In this document: piece after piece, positions 1-8,444 of the stretch
How positions within the stretch are numbered: position 1 is the first letter of the stretch
How the letters are laid out: each line of letters opens with the position of its first letter
Origin: an uncultured Lachnospiraceae bacterium
GTDB taxonomy: Bacteria > Bacillota > Clostridia > Lachnospirales > Lachnospiraceae
Length of the DNA stretch: 64,000 bases
Assembly: GCA_910586615.1 (NCBI GenBank)
Contig: CAJUJP010000004.1
Span: 1-64,000, forward strand
Direction: 5' to 3'
Made by a program: the position numbers and the translations under genes
The notes under the pieces: model-generated
The model's input: the letters and a program-made list of their open reading frames with translations, nothing else
Told to the model about the DNA's origin: nothing
The model's database searches: none

Positions 1-69
1 TCGCAAAGGGCTGGGGTAATTTTATATCTGACCGCATCATTATTTGGCGGTTACTGTTTAAGCATGTGA
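1..69 (+). CDS. C-terminal fragment of a probable membrane protein (partial)
   Basis: The window opens inside a reading frame that runs in frame 1 to a TGA at 67-69. The 22 visible residues are largely hydrophobic, with a stretch reading GVILYLTASLFGGY, and look like the last membrane helix of an integral membrane protein. The 111 bases up to the next start codon hold only that gene's leader. No family can be named from so little sequence, and the frame could be fortuitous. Confidence 0.35.
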   Translation, partial: SQRAGVILYLTASLFGGYCLSM

Positions 70-180
70 GATAAAAATAAAAAGAGCATAAGCCGTGCAC
101 TGGAATAGTATAGGTGCCTTGCTGTACGCGAATAGTAAGAAAAATAGAACTGAAAATGAAGAGAAAAGGGGAGCGCAAAC

Positions 181-978
181 ATGCTGGCAATGAAAGGCCT
201 GGAATGGACATTTGATACAGTGGCAAAAAAATATGCAAAATATCGTCCGGGATATACAGATGATCTTTATAAAATGATATTTGATTATGTGCCGCTTGAT
301 TCAAAAGCTAAGGTAGTTGAGGTTGGAATTGGCGGCGGTCAGGCTACGCTCCCTATTTTACAGACAGGTTGTGCTTTGACGGCAATAGAACCGGGTGAGA
401 ATTTTTCTGATCTATGTAAAGAAAAGTATATGGATTATCCGAATTTTTCAGTTAAGACCGGAAAATTTGAAAATATAGATTTTGAAGAAGAACAATATGA
501 TTTGGTTTATTCTGCCAGTGCATTTCATTGGATTCCAGAAGAAGCCGGATATGAAAAAGTATATCGAATGTTGCGAAAAGGCGGTGCATTTGCAAGGTTT
601 GCTAATCATCCATACAAAGACAAGGGTAACACCGCACTGTCAGAAAAGATTGAGCGTCTTTATGACGAGTACTATTATAAGTATTATGATAAAAATATAA
701 AGTCAGATCAAGAATGCAGCTATGATCAGGCAAAGGAAAGAGCGGAAATTGCCGGAAAGTATGGTTTTGAAGATATACGCTATGCTTTATTTCATAGAAC
801 AAGGGCATTTATTGCAAGCGAATATATAGAGTTGCTTGGAACATATTCAGACCACATTAACATTGAGGAATCAATACGAGTAGAATTTTTTTCTAAAATA
901 GAAGAGGCTATCAATGAACATGGAGGAGTGTTCAACATTTATGACACCATTGATTTACAATTAGCTCGTAAAATGTAA
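181..978 (+). CDS. class I SAM-dependent methyltransferase
   Basis: A 265-residue protein with a Rossmann-type methyltransferase fold (Methyltransf_11/25 class). Motif I (VVEVGIGGGQAT) lies near residues 45-56, the acidic end of the second strand reads AIEPGE, and the post-motif ASAFHWI is typical of ubiE/tam-like small-molecule methyltransferases. The substrate cannot be told. The ATG at 181 follows AGGGGAG at a good distance. Its stop is one base before the start of the truncated HEPN gene, so the two are probably cotranscribed. Codon use here is more AT-rich than in most of the window, which suggests accessory DNA. Confidence 0.85.
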   Translation: MLAMKGLEWTFDTVAKKYAKYRPGYTDDLYKMIFDYVPLDSKAKVVEVGIGGGQATLPILQTGCALTAIEPGENFSDLCKEKYMDYPNFSVKTGKFENIDFEEEQYDLVYSASAFHWIPEEAGYEKVYRMLRKGGAFARFANHPYKDKGNTALSEKIERLYDEYYYKYYDKNIKSDQECSYDQAKERAEIAGKYGFEDIRYALFHRTRAFIASEYIELLGTYSDHINIEESIRVEFFSKIEEAINEHGGVFNIYDTIDLQLARKM

Positions 979-979
979 T

Positions 980-1288
980 ATGAATATTAAAGTCCAGACA
1001 AAATTAGCCGAAGTTCTTTATCACAATCTTTCGAAAGTAAAGGCGATGTATAAAAAAATACTGGATATTGATATTATAGAAGATAATGATGAAATGGCAT
1101 ACTTAAATAACGCTGTAAATATCCGTCACGATATTGTACATAGAAATGGAAGAAAAAATAATGACGGAAAAAAAGAAGATTTTCACGATATTTCTTTGGA
1201 TATGATAAAAGATATAATTTTGCATGTTAATAAATTAGTAGAAAGCGTAGAAGAGCAAATAAAAATAAGCTATTCATATTTATCTTGA
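980..1288 (+). CDS. HEPN-type RNase domain protein, C-terminal part only
   Basis: A 102-residue protein that contains RHDIVHRNG, matching the R-x4-H active-site signature of HEPN domains, many of which are metal-independent RNases in toxin-antitoxin, abortive infection or stress systems. The sequence resembles the second half of RiboL-PSP-HEPN/MAE_28990-like proteins, which are usually near 190 residues. The N-terminal helices are absent, so this is either a trimmed form or a remnant. It starts one base after the methyltransferase stop and has no clear ribosome binding site of its own. AT-rich codon use matches its upstream neighbour. The RNase role is inferred from the motif alone. Confidence 0.55.
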   Translation: MNIKVQTKLAEVLYHNLSKVKAMYKKILDIDIIEDNDEMAYLNNAVNIRHDIVHRNGRKNNDGKKEDFHDISLDMIKDIILHVNKLVESVEEQIKISYSYLS

Positions 1289-1375
1289 ACAAAAGATGCA
1301 ATGTAAACAGTTCTGTTTTTAGTTGTAATACTGGTATGGATGGGATAAAATCAACTCCAAAGGGGTGAGCTTTAT

Positions 1376-1861
1376 ATGTATCTGCATTGTCTGCCGGATA
1401 GTATTTTCGAATATAAAAAAGCATCTATAAAGGATATTGATGAACTGGTACGGACAAGAATTATGGTTCTTCGTGCGGCGAATAAGTTATCCGATGATGT
1501 GGAAATGACAAAAGTGGAGCAGGAATCTTTTGCATATTATAAAAGGGCATTGGGAACCGGCGAGCATATCGCATATCTGGTGTATGATAATGGAACATTT
1601 ATTGGTGCGGGTGGTGTCAGCTTTTATCAGGTAATGCCGACATATCATAATCCAAGCGGTAAAAAGGCATATATCATGAATATGTATACCGATCCGGAAT
1701 ACCGCAGACAGGGCATTGCATTTCACACATTGGATTTGCTGGTAAAGGATGCAAAGGAACGGGGGATCTTGCAGATTGCATTAGAAGCAACGGATATGGG
1801 ACGGCCATTGTATGAGAAATATGGATTTGTAAAGGCGGAAGATGAGCTTATACTGGTATAA
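1376..1861 (+). CDS. GNAT family N-acetyltransferase
   Basis: A 161-residue GNAT protein. The acetyl-CoA-binding motif A is visible as the strand NMYTDPEYRRQGIA, where R-R-Q-G-I-A is the pyrophosphate loop, followed by a helix and the C-terminal motif PLYEKYGF. Such enzymes transfer acetyl groups from acetyl-CoA to amines; the acceptor is unknown. The ATG at 1376 is preceded by AAAGGGGTGAG. It stands as a single gene between the HEPN fragment and the structured element at 1921. Confidence 0.85.
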   Translation: MYLHCLPDSIFEYKKASIKDIDELVRTRIMVLRAANKLSDDVEMTKVEQESFAYYKRALGTGEHIAYLVYDNGTFIGAGGVSFYQVMPTYHNPSGKKAYIMNMYTDPEYRRQGIAFHTLDLLVKDAKERGILQIALEATDMGRPLYEKYGFVKAEDELILV

Positions 1862-1882
1862 TTGATTAAAGAAATATGGTGA

Positions 1883-1912
1883 TTCCCAACCTCAGCCTGA
1901 ATGTGTTATGAT
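1883..1912 (+). promoter_or_regulatory. possible sigma-A promoter before RNA element A
   Basis: TTCCCA at 1883-1888 and TATGAT at 1907-1912 are separated by 18 bases. Transcription would begin at about 1919, just ahead of the structured element at 1921-2015. Both hexamers are imperfect, so this is a weak call. Confidence 0.3.
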
Positions 1913-1920
1913 GAGTTATG

Positions 1921-2015
1921 CTAAACGCCATAACAAATTTCTGCTTCTGGATTCTGTTAAGTTCATATGCGGAAGCTTTTGCAAGACCAGAAGCGATATT
2001 TTTCATGTCGTTAAC
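1921..2015 (+). ncRNA. structured RNA element A (first of two copies), upstream of the ArsC/Spx-like gene
   Basis: This 95-nt stretch aligns with 47803-47894 upstream of rapZ. A 21-nt block (1963-1983) and the 11-nt block ATGTCGTTAAC (2005-2015) are identical in both. It can fold with an outer stem AAACGCCAT (1923-1931) against ATGTCGTT (2005-2012, one mismatch), an inner 8-bp stem GCTTCTGG (1943-1950) against CCAGAAGC (1987-1994), and an apical hairpin TGCGG...TTTTGCA within the identical block. It ends 36 bases before the downstream start codon, so it would lie in that gene's 5' leader. I do not recognise it as a named riboswitch. It could be a cis-regulatory leader, a small RNA or a small dispersed repeat. 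Confidence 0.55.
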
Positions 2016-2050
2016 TATAAATTCAGACTAACAGATAGGAGAATAGAAGA

Positions 2051-2410
2051 ATGCTGTTTATACAATACCCCAAATGCACCACCTGTCAGAAAGCCAGAAA
2101 GTGGCTGGATTCACATAAGATCGCATACACGGACCGTCATATCGCAGAGGACAATCCTTCTTATGACGAATTAAAGATGTGGTATGAGAAAAGCGGCCTT
2201 CCGCTTAAGAAATTTTTCAATACGAGCGGTCTTATGTATAAGGACATGCAGCTTAAGGATAAACTTCCGGCCATGAGCGTGGAAGAGCAGCTTAAGCTTC
2301 TTGCAACAAATGGAATGCTTGTGAAGCGTCCGCTGGTTGTGGACGGAGACAGGGTGCTTGTCGGTTTTAAGGAGACAGAGTGGGAAGAGAAGCTGCATAG
2401 GGATGAGTGA
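2051..2410 (+). CDS. ArsC/Spx/MgsR family thioredoxin-fold protein
   Basis: A 119-residue protein of the arsenate reductase family. Its N-terminus reads LFIQYPKCTTCQKARKWL, with the CxxC redox pair of Spx/YffB/MgsR-type proteins, followed by the conserved IAYTDRHI strand and a KRPLVVDG segment near the end. Members either act as redox-sensing RNA polymerase partners (Spx, MgsR) or as thiol reductases. True Spx has a conserved RPI motif, and here the comparable segment is KRPLV. The ATG at 2051 follows AGGAG with eight intervening bases. Structured RNA element A occupies its leader. Confidence 0.85.
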   Translation: MLFIQYPKCTTCQKARKWLDSHKIAYTDRHIAEDNPSYDELKMWYEKSGLPLKKFFNTSGLMYKDMQLKDKLPAMSVEEQLKLLATNGMLVKRPLVVDGDRVLVGFKETEWEEKLHRDE

Positions 2411-2516
2411 ATGATGACCGGCACATGCAAGCAGAGTATCTGATGCTGACATCCTTTCGGAATATACAGCCGAAGGGACGATAATATTGCGCAAAAAGCG
2501 GGGAGGAGAGAATCAA

Positions 2517-3632
2517 ATGTCAGATTATTTTGGAAAAGAGGTTCCGAAACTGGGGTTTGGTCTGATGCGGCTGCCAAGGAAGGGATTGTCGATTGACATC
2601 CGGCAGACGGAACAGATGGTAGACGCGTTTCTGGAAGCAGGTTTTACATATTTTGATACCGCTTTTGTTTATCCCGGTTCGGAGGCGGCAGCAAAAAAGG
2701 CGCTGATAGACAGACATCCGCGGGAATCCTATACGCTGGCCACGAAGCTGAATGCTATGGTGGCGCCCACGGAGAAAGGGGCAAGAAAGCAGTTTGAGAC
2801 AAGTTTAAAACGGACAGGAGCCGGATATTTTGATTATTATCTGCTGCATGCGCTGATGGAGAACAATTATGCAAGGTATGACAAGCTTCATCTGTGGGAT
2901 TTTGTAAAAGAACAGAAGGAAAACGGCCTGATCAGGCATGTCGGCTTTTCGTTCCACGGCGGCCCGCAGCTTTTGGAAAAACTGCTGCAGGAGCATCCGG
3001 AAGTGGATTTTGTGCAGCTGCAGATCAATTATGCAGATTGGGAGAAACCGTCTGTTGCATCCAGGGCAAACTATGAAGTGGCGCGTAAATACGGGAAATC
3101 CATCGTGATCATGGAGCCGGTAAAGGGCGGCACGCTGGCAGATCCGCCGAAGGAGATACAGAAACTGTTCAAAGACTGTCATCCGGATGCGTCCGCCGCA
3201 TCATGGGCGATTCGGTTTGCGGCATCGCTGGACGGTATTCTGACGGTGCTTTCGGGTATGTCAAATACGCAGCAGATGGCGGATAACCTTTCCTATATGA
3301 AAGATTTTGAACCGCTAAATGAGGAGGAGCAGAAAATTATTCAGGAGGCTCAGCGCATTCTCGGTAAATCTGCGACCATTCCATGTACAGCCTGCCGTTA
3401 CTGTGTGGAAGGATGTCCGAAAAACATTCCGATACCTGAGATTTTTTCCGCCATGAACAAGCGGCTGGGAAATGGACAGTTCGCAGAGTCATTGGAGGAT
3501 TACGCAAAAGCGGTGGAGGGCAGGGGTAAAGCATCGGCATGTATCAGTTGCGGCCAATGTGAACGTGTCTGCCCGCAGCATCTTGAGATTACGAAATATC
3601 TGAAAGAATGTGCGGATGTTTTGGAAAATTAA
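2517..3632 (+). CDS. aldo/keto reductase with C-terminal ferredoxin domain
   Basis: The first ~290 residues form an aldo/keto reductase barrel, with GFGLMRLP at the N-terminus and the conserved FDTAFVYPGSE segment. The C-terminal ~80 residues carry two CxxCxxCxxxCP motifs (CTACRYCVEGCP and CISCGQCERVCP), each expected to bind a [4Fe-4S] cluster. Proteins of this architecture are common in clostridia and probably transfer electrons between NAD(P)H and ferredoxin-type partners; the substrate is unknown. An upstream in-frame TTG exists at 2487, but ATG 2517 has GGGAGGAGAG at the right distance and begins MSDYFGKEVPKLGFG. Its stop overlaps the convergent AraC gene's stop by a few bases. Confidence 0.9.
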   Translation: MSDYFGKEVPKLGFGLMRLPRKGLSIDIRQTEQMVDAFLEAGFTYFDTAFVYPGSEAAAKKALIDRHPRESYTLATKLNAMVAPTEKGARKQFETSLKRTGAGYFDYYLLHALMENNYARYDKLHLWDFVKEQKENGLIRHVGFSFHGGPQLLEKLLQEHPEVDFVQLQINYADWEKPSVASRANYEVARKYGKSIVIMEPVKGGTLADPPKEIQKLFKDCHPDASAASWAIRFAASLDGILTVLSGMSNTQQMADNLSYMKDFEPLNEEEQKIIQEAQRILGKSATIPCTACRYCVEGCPKNIPIPEIFSAMNKRLGNGQFAESLEDYAKAVEGRGKASACISCGQCERVCPQHLEITKYLKECADVLEN

Positions 3633-4552
3633 TATCTGATGGAATGGAGGGAGCGGGCTGAATGAGCATTCAAAGCCGCTGCCTGCCGTTCCTTCCGGTA
3701 TCCCACCGGTGTTTTGCCGTATTTTTTCTGAAATGCTCTTGTAAAGTAGGACTGATTATGAAATCCGCAGTTTTCTGCAACGTCTATTACTTTCAGATTT
3801 GTTTCCGCCAACTGTTTTGCCGCCAGATCCAGACGGTAGTTTACCAGATAGGCGTTGAAACTCATTCCCGTAAATTCTTTAAACAATTTCATAAAATGGC
3901 TTTCTGAAAAACCGCATTGTTCCGCGGCTTTTCGGACGGAAATTTCCTGATCATAGAATTTTTGAACATAATGCAGTGCATTTTTAAGCCGGCTGTAGGA
4001 TAACTGCTGGGACCGGTTGTCGTTGCTGGCTGCAGTGCTGTGCCGGTTGATACAATCCAGCAGAAGAAACAGGTTGGATTTGATCATCAGTTCCTGGGTG
4101 GTATAGCTGTCACTGCGGTGTGCAAGCATCCACAGGACGGCAGGTGTTACGGCCCGGTTAAAGGGAGAGTCTGCGGGGTGAAAGCAATTCATGTTTCTTT
4201 CGTCGTTCATAAAAGGAAGGACATATTTTTCATAGCACAAATCTTCTTCAGCCCCTTTGAACAGGGAGGGATGAAACATGAGATTGAAATATTCACCGCC
4301 GTCCGGGCCGCCCTGCTCGATAGAGTGTACGGCGTGGGGGAGGATGACGATCAGATCTTTTGCGCAGAGGGTATAGGCATGTCCCCATAAAGTGACCTGA
4401 ATCTGTCCGTCAGTACAATAGATCAGTTCGAAATCATCATGCCAGTGCAGAGGAAAAGAGGGGATCCATTTCGGAATATTGCCCCGGTAAACGCTGTAAG
4501 GAAAAGTTTTGATTCCGTGTATTTTTGTTTCGTGTAATGGTGTGTGGTCCAT
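3629..4552 (-). CDS. AraC family transcriptional regulator
   Basis: A 307-residue regulator with an N-terminal cupin-like sensing domain (residues ~20-150, including the HWHDDFELIYC motif) and a C-terminal pair of helix-turn-helix motifs (VRKAAEQCGFSESHFMKLFK and VIDVAENCGFHNQSYFTRAF, about residues 205-275). Such proteins usually bind a sugar or metabolite and activate nearby genes. It is divergent from the GH13 gene, so alpha-glucan use is the likely regulon, by inference from position. The ATG is preceded on the minus strand by ACGGAGGAACC. Confidence 0.9.
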   Translation of the reverse strand: MDHTPLHETKIHGIKTFPYSVYRGNIPKWIPSFPLHWHDDFELIYCTDGQIQVTLWGHAYTLCAKDLIVILPHAVHSIEQGGPDGGEYFNLMFHPSLFKGAEEDLCYEKYVLPFMNDERNMNCFHPADSPFNRAVTPAVLWMLAHRSDSYTTQELMIKSNLFLLLDCINRHSTAASNDNRSQQLSYSRLKNALHYVQKFYDQEISVRKAAEQCGFSESHFMKLFKEFTGMSFNAYLVNYRLDLAAKQLAETNLKVIDVAENCGFHNQSYFTRAFQKKYGKTPVGYRKERQAAALNAHSARSLHSIRY

Positions 4553-4880
4553 GGTTCCTCCGTAGAAACGACATTATAATGCATATATGCTTTGCCTGTT
4601 CCGGTGCAGATGCATTCCCGGTGCAAAGGGAAGCTGACACAGCACAAAGAATATGAAAATAGGATTGTGTTAAAAATGCAAGGATATATTACAAGAATTA
4701 TAATGTGTATAAGAGTACAATGCAAGCAAATGATGTGAAATATTGTGCCGGCAGACGGGACAGAGGCAGAGACCAGGACAGAAGCAGTAACCGGAACCGG
4801 AAGCCGGAAAATAATACATAGAATAGAATCCAGGTGATCTGGTATCAGGTAAAGGGCAGCGAGGAAAGGGGAACAAAGAC
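4553..4880. promoter_or_regulatory. divergent AraC / GH13 intergenic region
   Basis: These 328 bases separate the divergent AraC and GH13 genes. A minus-strand TATAAT (4573-4578) lies about 20 bases before the AraC start and contacts the palindrome GCATATATGC. A plus-strand TATAAT (4699-4704) could serve the GH13 gene with a leader of about 170 bases, though no good -35 box is seen. No cre-type catabolite operator was recognised. Confidence 0.35.
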
Positions 4881-6620
4881 ATGGAATATGCAGCGATCAG
4901 ACATTTTGCAGATAGAAGATATTGTTACGCAATAGAAAAGGGCCGTTTTCTTATCCGGCTTGAAACGAAAAAAGAAGATGCGGTCCGGGTGACCTTGCAT
5001 GTGCAGGACAAATATCTGCCGCTTAAATACAGGGACACAAGGCGCGCGTATGGAATGGATATTGCCTGTTCTGACAATTATCTTGATTATTATGAGGCGG
5101 TGATAGATATTGACGTGGTCTGTCTCCGGTATTTTTTTGAGATAGAAGATGCGGCGGGAGAGAGGACGTTTTACGGGAATCATGGTTTTTACAAAGAGTG
5201 TATCACGGACATAGACAGGATGTTTGACTGCCCGCAGAACCTTCGGGAAGAGGAGATTTTTGAACTGCCTGCATGGGCCCGCAATAAGGTGGTATATCAG
5301 ATTTTTCCTTCCCGGTTTGCATCAGATCAGGATATTCCCGATGAAGTCTGGTATCAGGCGCCGATTGGTCATAAGGCTGACCTGAAAGGGTCTTTGCGTG
5401 GTATCATCAACCGACTGGAATATATAAAAGAACTGGGAGTGGATATTATCTATATGACACCGGTTTTTTGTTCCGATTCCAGCCATAAGTACAACATAGA
5501 TGATTATTATAAGATTGATCCGTCGTTCGGGACGAAAGAGGACTTGAAAGAACTTGTGGATAAAGCCCATGGTCTGGGAATGTATGTTATTCTGGACGGC
5601 GTTTTCAATCACACTGGCATAGATTTTTTTGCTTTTCGGGATATAAGGGACAAAAAGGAGCAGTCGGCGTATCTGGACTGGTATTACATCGAAGAATTTC
5701 CTCTCATTATGGAGTGGGGGAAAAAGCCCAATTACAAGACCTTCAGCTATGCCGGAATGATGCCGAAGCTTAATCTGCAAAATAAGGAGACGGCGGATTA
5801 TGTGATTGATGTGGCTTCCTACTGGATCAGAGAATGTGATATTGACGGCTGGCGTCTGGACGTGGCGGATGAGATCAATCATGCTTTCTGGAAACGGTTT
5901 CGGAGAGAGGTGAAGGCGGTCAAAAAGGATGTGCTGATTACCGGTGAGATCTGGCATTTTGCCGGGGACTTTCTGGAAGGCGATGAGTGGGACAGCATTA
6001 TGAATTATCAGTTTTATTATGCCGTGTCGGATCTGGTCGCGCTTGGAAGTATGAGTGTTTCTTCTTTTATGGGAAATCTGAATTTCATGAAGGGAAATCT
6101 GAATCAGGCGCTGGAAGGATATCTCTGGAATTTTATAGACAGCCATGACACGGCGAGGTTTCTTCACAGTGCCGGACATGATACGGGAAAGCACAGACTG
6201 GCGGCAGCGCTGCAGCTTTTGCTTCCCGGTATGCCTATGATTTATTATGGTGACGAGACAGCATTGGAAGGAGGGCCGGATCCGGACTGCAGACGGGGAA
6301 TGCTCTGGGATGAAAACAGACGGAACAAGGAGATGCTCGGATATTATCAGACACTGTTAAAGATCCGGCATGAGCATCCGGTGCTGACAGAGGGTGAGAT
6401 CCTGGAGCAGTACACGGAGGACGCCGATGGACTCATCTATATCAAAAGGAGTTTAAAAGGGCAGAGCGTGATTCTGCTTTTCCACGCGAAGGAAGGCGAA
6501 GTGTCACTCCCCGCACTGCAAGGGCAGAGAAATCTCATAAGCGGACGGGCGTTTTCGGGCAGTCTGGGAGGTTATGAGGCGGCTGTACTTATAGACGAGA
6601 AAGAACCATTGCAGGCCTGA
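4881..6620 (+). CDS. glycoside hydrolase family 13 (neopullulanase/cyclomaltodextrinase-like), cytoplasmic
   Basis: A 579-residue alpha-amylase family enzyme without signal peptide. The four GH13 conserved regions are present: DGVFNH (~238-243), GWRLDVADE with catalytic Asp328, GEIWH with acid/base Glu356, and DSHD (420-423). The MPKLN motif between regions I and II and an N-terminal beta-domain of ~125 residues are typical of neopullulanase, maltogenic amylase and cyclomaltodextrinase. It should cleave imported maltodextrins or pullulan fragments inside the cell. The ATG follows AGGAAAGGGG. The divergent AraC gene is the probable regulator. Confidence 0.9.
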   Translation: MEYAAIRHFADRRYCYAIEKGRFLIRLETKKEDAVRVTLHVQDKYLPLKYRDTRRAYGMDIACSDNYLDYYEAVIDIDVVCLRYFFEIEDAAGERTFYGNHGFYKECITDIDRMFDCPQNLREEEIFELPAWARNKVVYQIFPSRFASDQDIPDEVWYQAPIGHKADLKGSLRGIINRLEYIKELGVDIIYMTPVFCSDSSHKYNIDDYYKIDPSFGTKEDLKELVDKAHGLGMYVILDGVFNHTGIDFFAFRDIRDKKEQSAYLDWYYIEEFPLIMEWGKKPNYKTFSYAGMMPKLNLQNKETADYVIDVASYWIRECDIDGWRLDVADEINHAFWKRFRREVKAVKKDVLITGEIWHFAGDFLEGDEWDSIMNYQFYYAVSDLVALGSMSVSSFMGNLNFMKGNLNQALEGYLWNFIDSHDTARFLHSAGHDTGKHRLAAALQLLLPGMPMIYYGDETALEGGPDPDCRRGMLWDENRRNKEMLGYYQTLLKIRHEHPVLTEGEILEQYTEDADGLIYIKRSLKGQSVILLFHAKEGEVSLPALQGQRNLISGRAFSGSLGGYEAAVLIDEKEPLQA

Positions 6621-6635
6621 AATACAGCATTCTCC

Positions 6636-6752
6636 CAGACAAGCGAGCTTGTCTATGGATTATGAGATTCCGCAGAGCGGAATCATGGAGGTTGGGTTGA
6701 AAAATAAATTTTATATACGAAAATTTGTGCCTGCGGTTTAAATTCGCAGGCT
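6636..6752. repeat. cluster of three intergenic hairpins
   Basis: Between the GH13 and MATE genes lie three inverted repeats: AGACAAG/CTTGTCT (6638-6655), GATTCCGC/GCGGAATC (about 6665-6683) and CCTGCG/CGCAGG (about 6731-6751). None is followed by a clear T-run on the plus strand, so they are not obvious terminators. They could act as an RNA-processing or mRNA-stability site, or be degenerate members of the hairpin repeats seen elsewhere in this window. Confidence 0.4.
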
Positions 6753-6762
6753 GCGGAAAGGC

Positions 6763-8100
6763 ATGGTTATCAGGATGCGGGATTCCACAAAATCATTTAC
6801 AAAACTATATATACCTATTGCGTTGGAAACACTGTGCTATATGCTGGCGGGGATGGTGGATACGGTGATGCTGTCCACCGTGGGTGACAGCGCGGTGGGA
6901 GCGGTAGGCACGGCCAACACATACATCAATGTTTTTATCATCCTGTTTCATATTGTGTCTTCCGGTATGATCGCCGTGATGACGCAGTATATCGGGGCGA
7001 AAAGGGTGGGCGTGGCATACCAGGCAAGACAGCTGGGAGCAGTCTTTAATCTTGTGCTGGGCGTGCTGCTTTCCGTGTTTTTATTTGCGTTTTCGGGAAA
7101 TATTCTGGACCTGGTGGGCGTTGCACCGCTTTTGCAGGAATATGCGGGAACCTATCTTAAGATCGTGGGAGGCTTTTGCTTTCTGAATGCGTTGATTCCG
7201 GTTTTTTCCAGTTACTTAAGGGCCTTCGGATATACCAGACAGCCGCTCATTGCCACGCTGGTGTCTAATGTGGTGAATCTGTGTCTGAATGCGGTTTTCC
7301 TGTTCGGCTTTCACGCCGGTGTGGCAGGAGTGGCTGCGGCCACGGTTATTTCAAGAATCCTGAATCTGGGGATTATCATTGTGGCGGCCGGCCTTCTGGT
7401 GAAGGCTAAGGATGACTCGGAGCGGCTTCCGAATAAGGAGGTATTCACGCAGATCATAAAGGTTGGGCTGCCTTCGGCGCTGGAAACGGCTTTATATAAT
7501 GTGGCGATGACGCTGACCATCCGTTTTCTGAACCAGATGGACGAGGCGGGGGTTAATGTGACCGCAAGGGCGTATGCGGCGCAGATCGCAAATTTTTCCT
7601 ATTGTGCGGGTGCGGCGCTGGCACAGGCAAATGCCATTATGACGGGGTGGCGGATCGGCGAGGGTGATTACGAGGCCTGTGACAAGGGCACCAAGAAAGC
7701 GGTCTGTATCGGCATCTGTGTGGCGGCTGGGCTGGAAGGGATTTTTGCACTGAGTTCAGACTATCTGGTAGGACTGTTTACGGATGATCCCCAGATGATC
7801 GCTCTGGTGGGAAAACTTCTGGCCATTGATATTGTTCTGGAAGTGGGGCGTGTGACGAACCTGGTATTCGGGCAGGCGTTAAAGACCAGCGGAGATGCTC
7901 TTTTTACCACAATAATCGGGGTGGTGTTCATGTATCTATGCATGGTGGGAGGAGCCTGGTTTTTCGGAATACATCTGAATCTGCTGGCAGTGGGAGCATA
8001 CATTGGGCTGGCCTGTGACGAGTGTGTGCGGGCAGTGTGCATGTTTCTGCGCTGGCAGTCCGGGAAGTGGCGGACAAAAGGGTTTATCAGGCATGCGTAA
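6763..8100 (+). CDS. MATE family efflux transporter
   Basis: A 445-residue polytopic membrane protein with two homologous halves of six helices each, as in the multidrug and toxic compound extrusion family. Diagnostic segments are SFTKLYIPIALETLCYMLAG at the N-terminus, the GMVDTVMLSTVG loop in helix 2, and the second-half counterpart IKVGLPSALETALYN. MATE proteins export cationic drugs or metabolites using sodium or proton gradients. ATG 6763 and ATG 6775 are both possible starts, and the ribosome binding site (GGAAAGG) favours neither strongly. It is probably a single gene, closed by the terminator at 8157. Confidence 0.9.
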   Translation: MVIRMRDSTKSFTKLYIPIALETLCYMLAGMVDTVMLSTVGDSAVGAVGTANTYINVFIILFHIVSSGMIAVMTQYIGAKRVGVAYQARQLGAVFNLVLGVLLSVFLFAFSGNILDLVGVAPLLQEYAGTYLKIVGGFCFLNALIPVFSSYLRAFGYTRQPLIATLVSNVVNLCLNAVFLFGFHAGVAGVAAATVISRILNLGIIIVAAGLLVKAKDDSERLPNKEVFTQIIKVGLPSALETALYNVAMTLTIRFLNQMDEAGVNVTARAYAAQIANFSYCAGAALAQANAIMTGWRIGEGDYEACDKGTKKAVCIGICVAAGLEGIFALSSDYLVGLFTDDPQMIALVGKLLAIDIVLEVGRVTNLVFGQALKTSGDALFTTIIGVVFMYLCMVGGAWFFGIHLNLLAVGAYIGLACDECVRAVCMFLRWQSGKWRTKGFIRHA

Positions 8101-8156
8101 TACGCTTGAGAGAGGGCGCTGCCTGTACGCAAAGCGGCGGGAATCAATAGACCGAA

Positions 8157-8216
8157 TCAATACAAAAAGGAATTGTATGCATAAAAATACAATCTCTTTT
8201 TGTATTTTTTTTGTTT
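8157..8216 (+). terminator. long intrinsic terminator after the MATE gene
   Basis: The bases AATACAAAAAG and ATTGTAT pair with ATACAAT and CTTTTTGTATT around a short loop, and a run of T residues follows at 8207-8216. The A-rich left arm could also terminate minus-strand transcripts. Confidence 0.75.
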
Positions 8217-8444
8217 TTTCTATTTAATATCAAAATCCGAGTGGTAAAATGATACTACACTCAGATAAAGTCGGGGGAGATTGTCGGTTTTTCTTATGAA
8301 GAAGTACAACGTGGATGAATACTCAATTATATGGGCATAGAAGGAACGGTGTAACGACAGTTTTGGCATTTTTGTCTGAATATTTGCCGGAAGGATGGTC
8401 ACTCGTTTGACAGGTTCTATGGCAGTATAAAAGGAGGAATAGGT
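8217..8444 (+). promoter_or_regulatory. leader region of the chemoreceptor gene
   Basis: About 230 bases between the MATE terminator and the chemoreceptor. I see the ribosome binding site AAAAGGAGG at 8430-8438. No sigma-D (flagellar) promoter and no cyclic-di-GMP riboswitch were recognised. Confidence 0.3.

Noticed and set aside
1908..2174. An 88-codon plus-strand ORF overlapping the ArsC/Spx-like gene start
   Set aside because: It runs through the structured RNA element and in another frame through the clear ArsC/Spx-like gene; it has no ribosome binding site and no protein-like pattern.
8217..8444. Cyclic-di-GMP riboswitch before the chemoreceptor
   Set aside because: The conserved core and paired regions of the GEMM classes could not be found.
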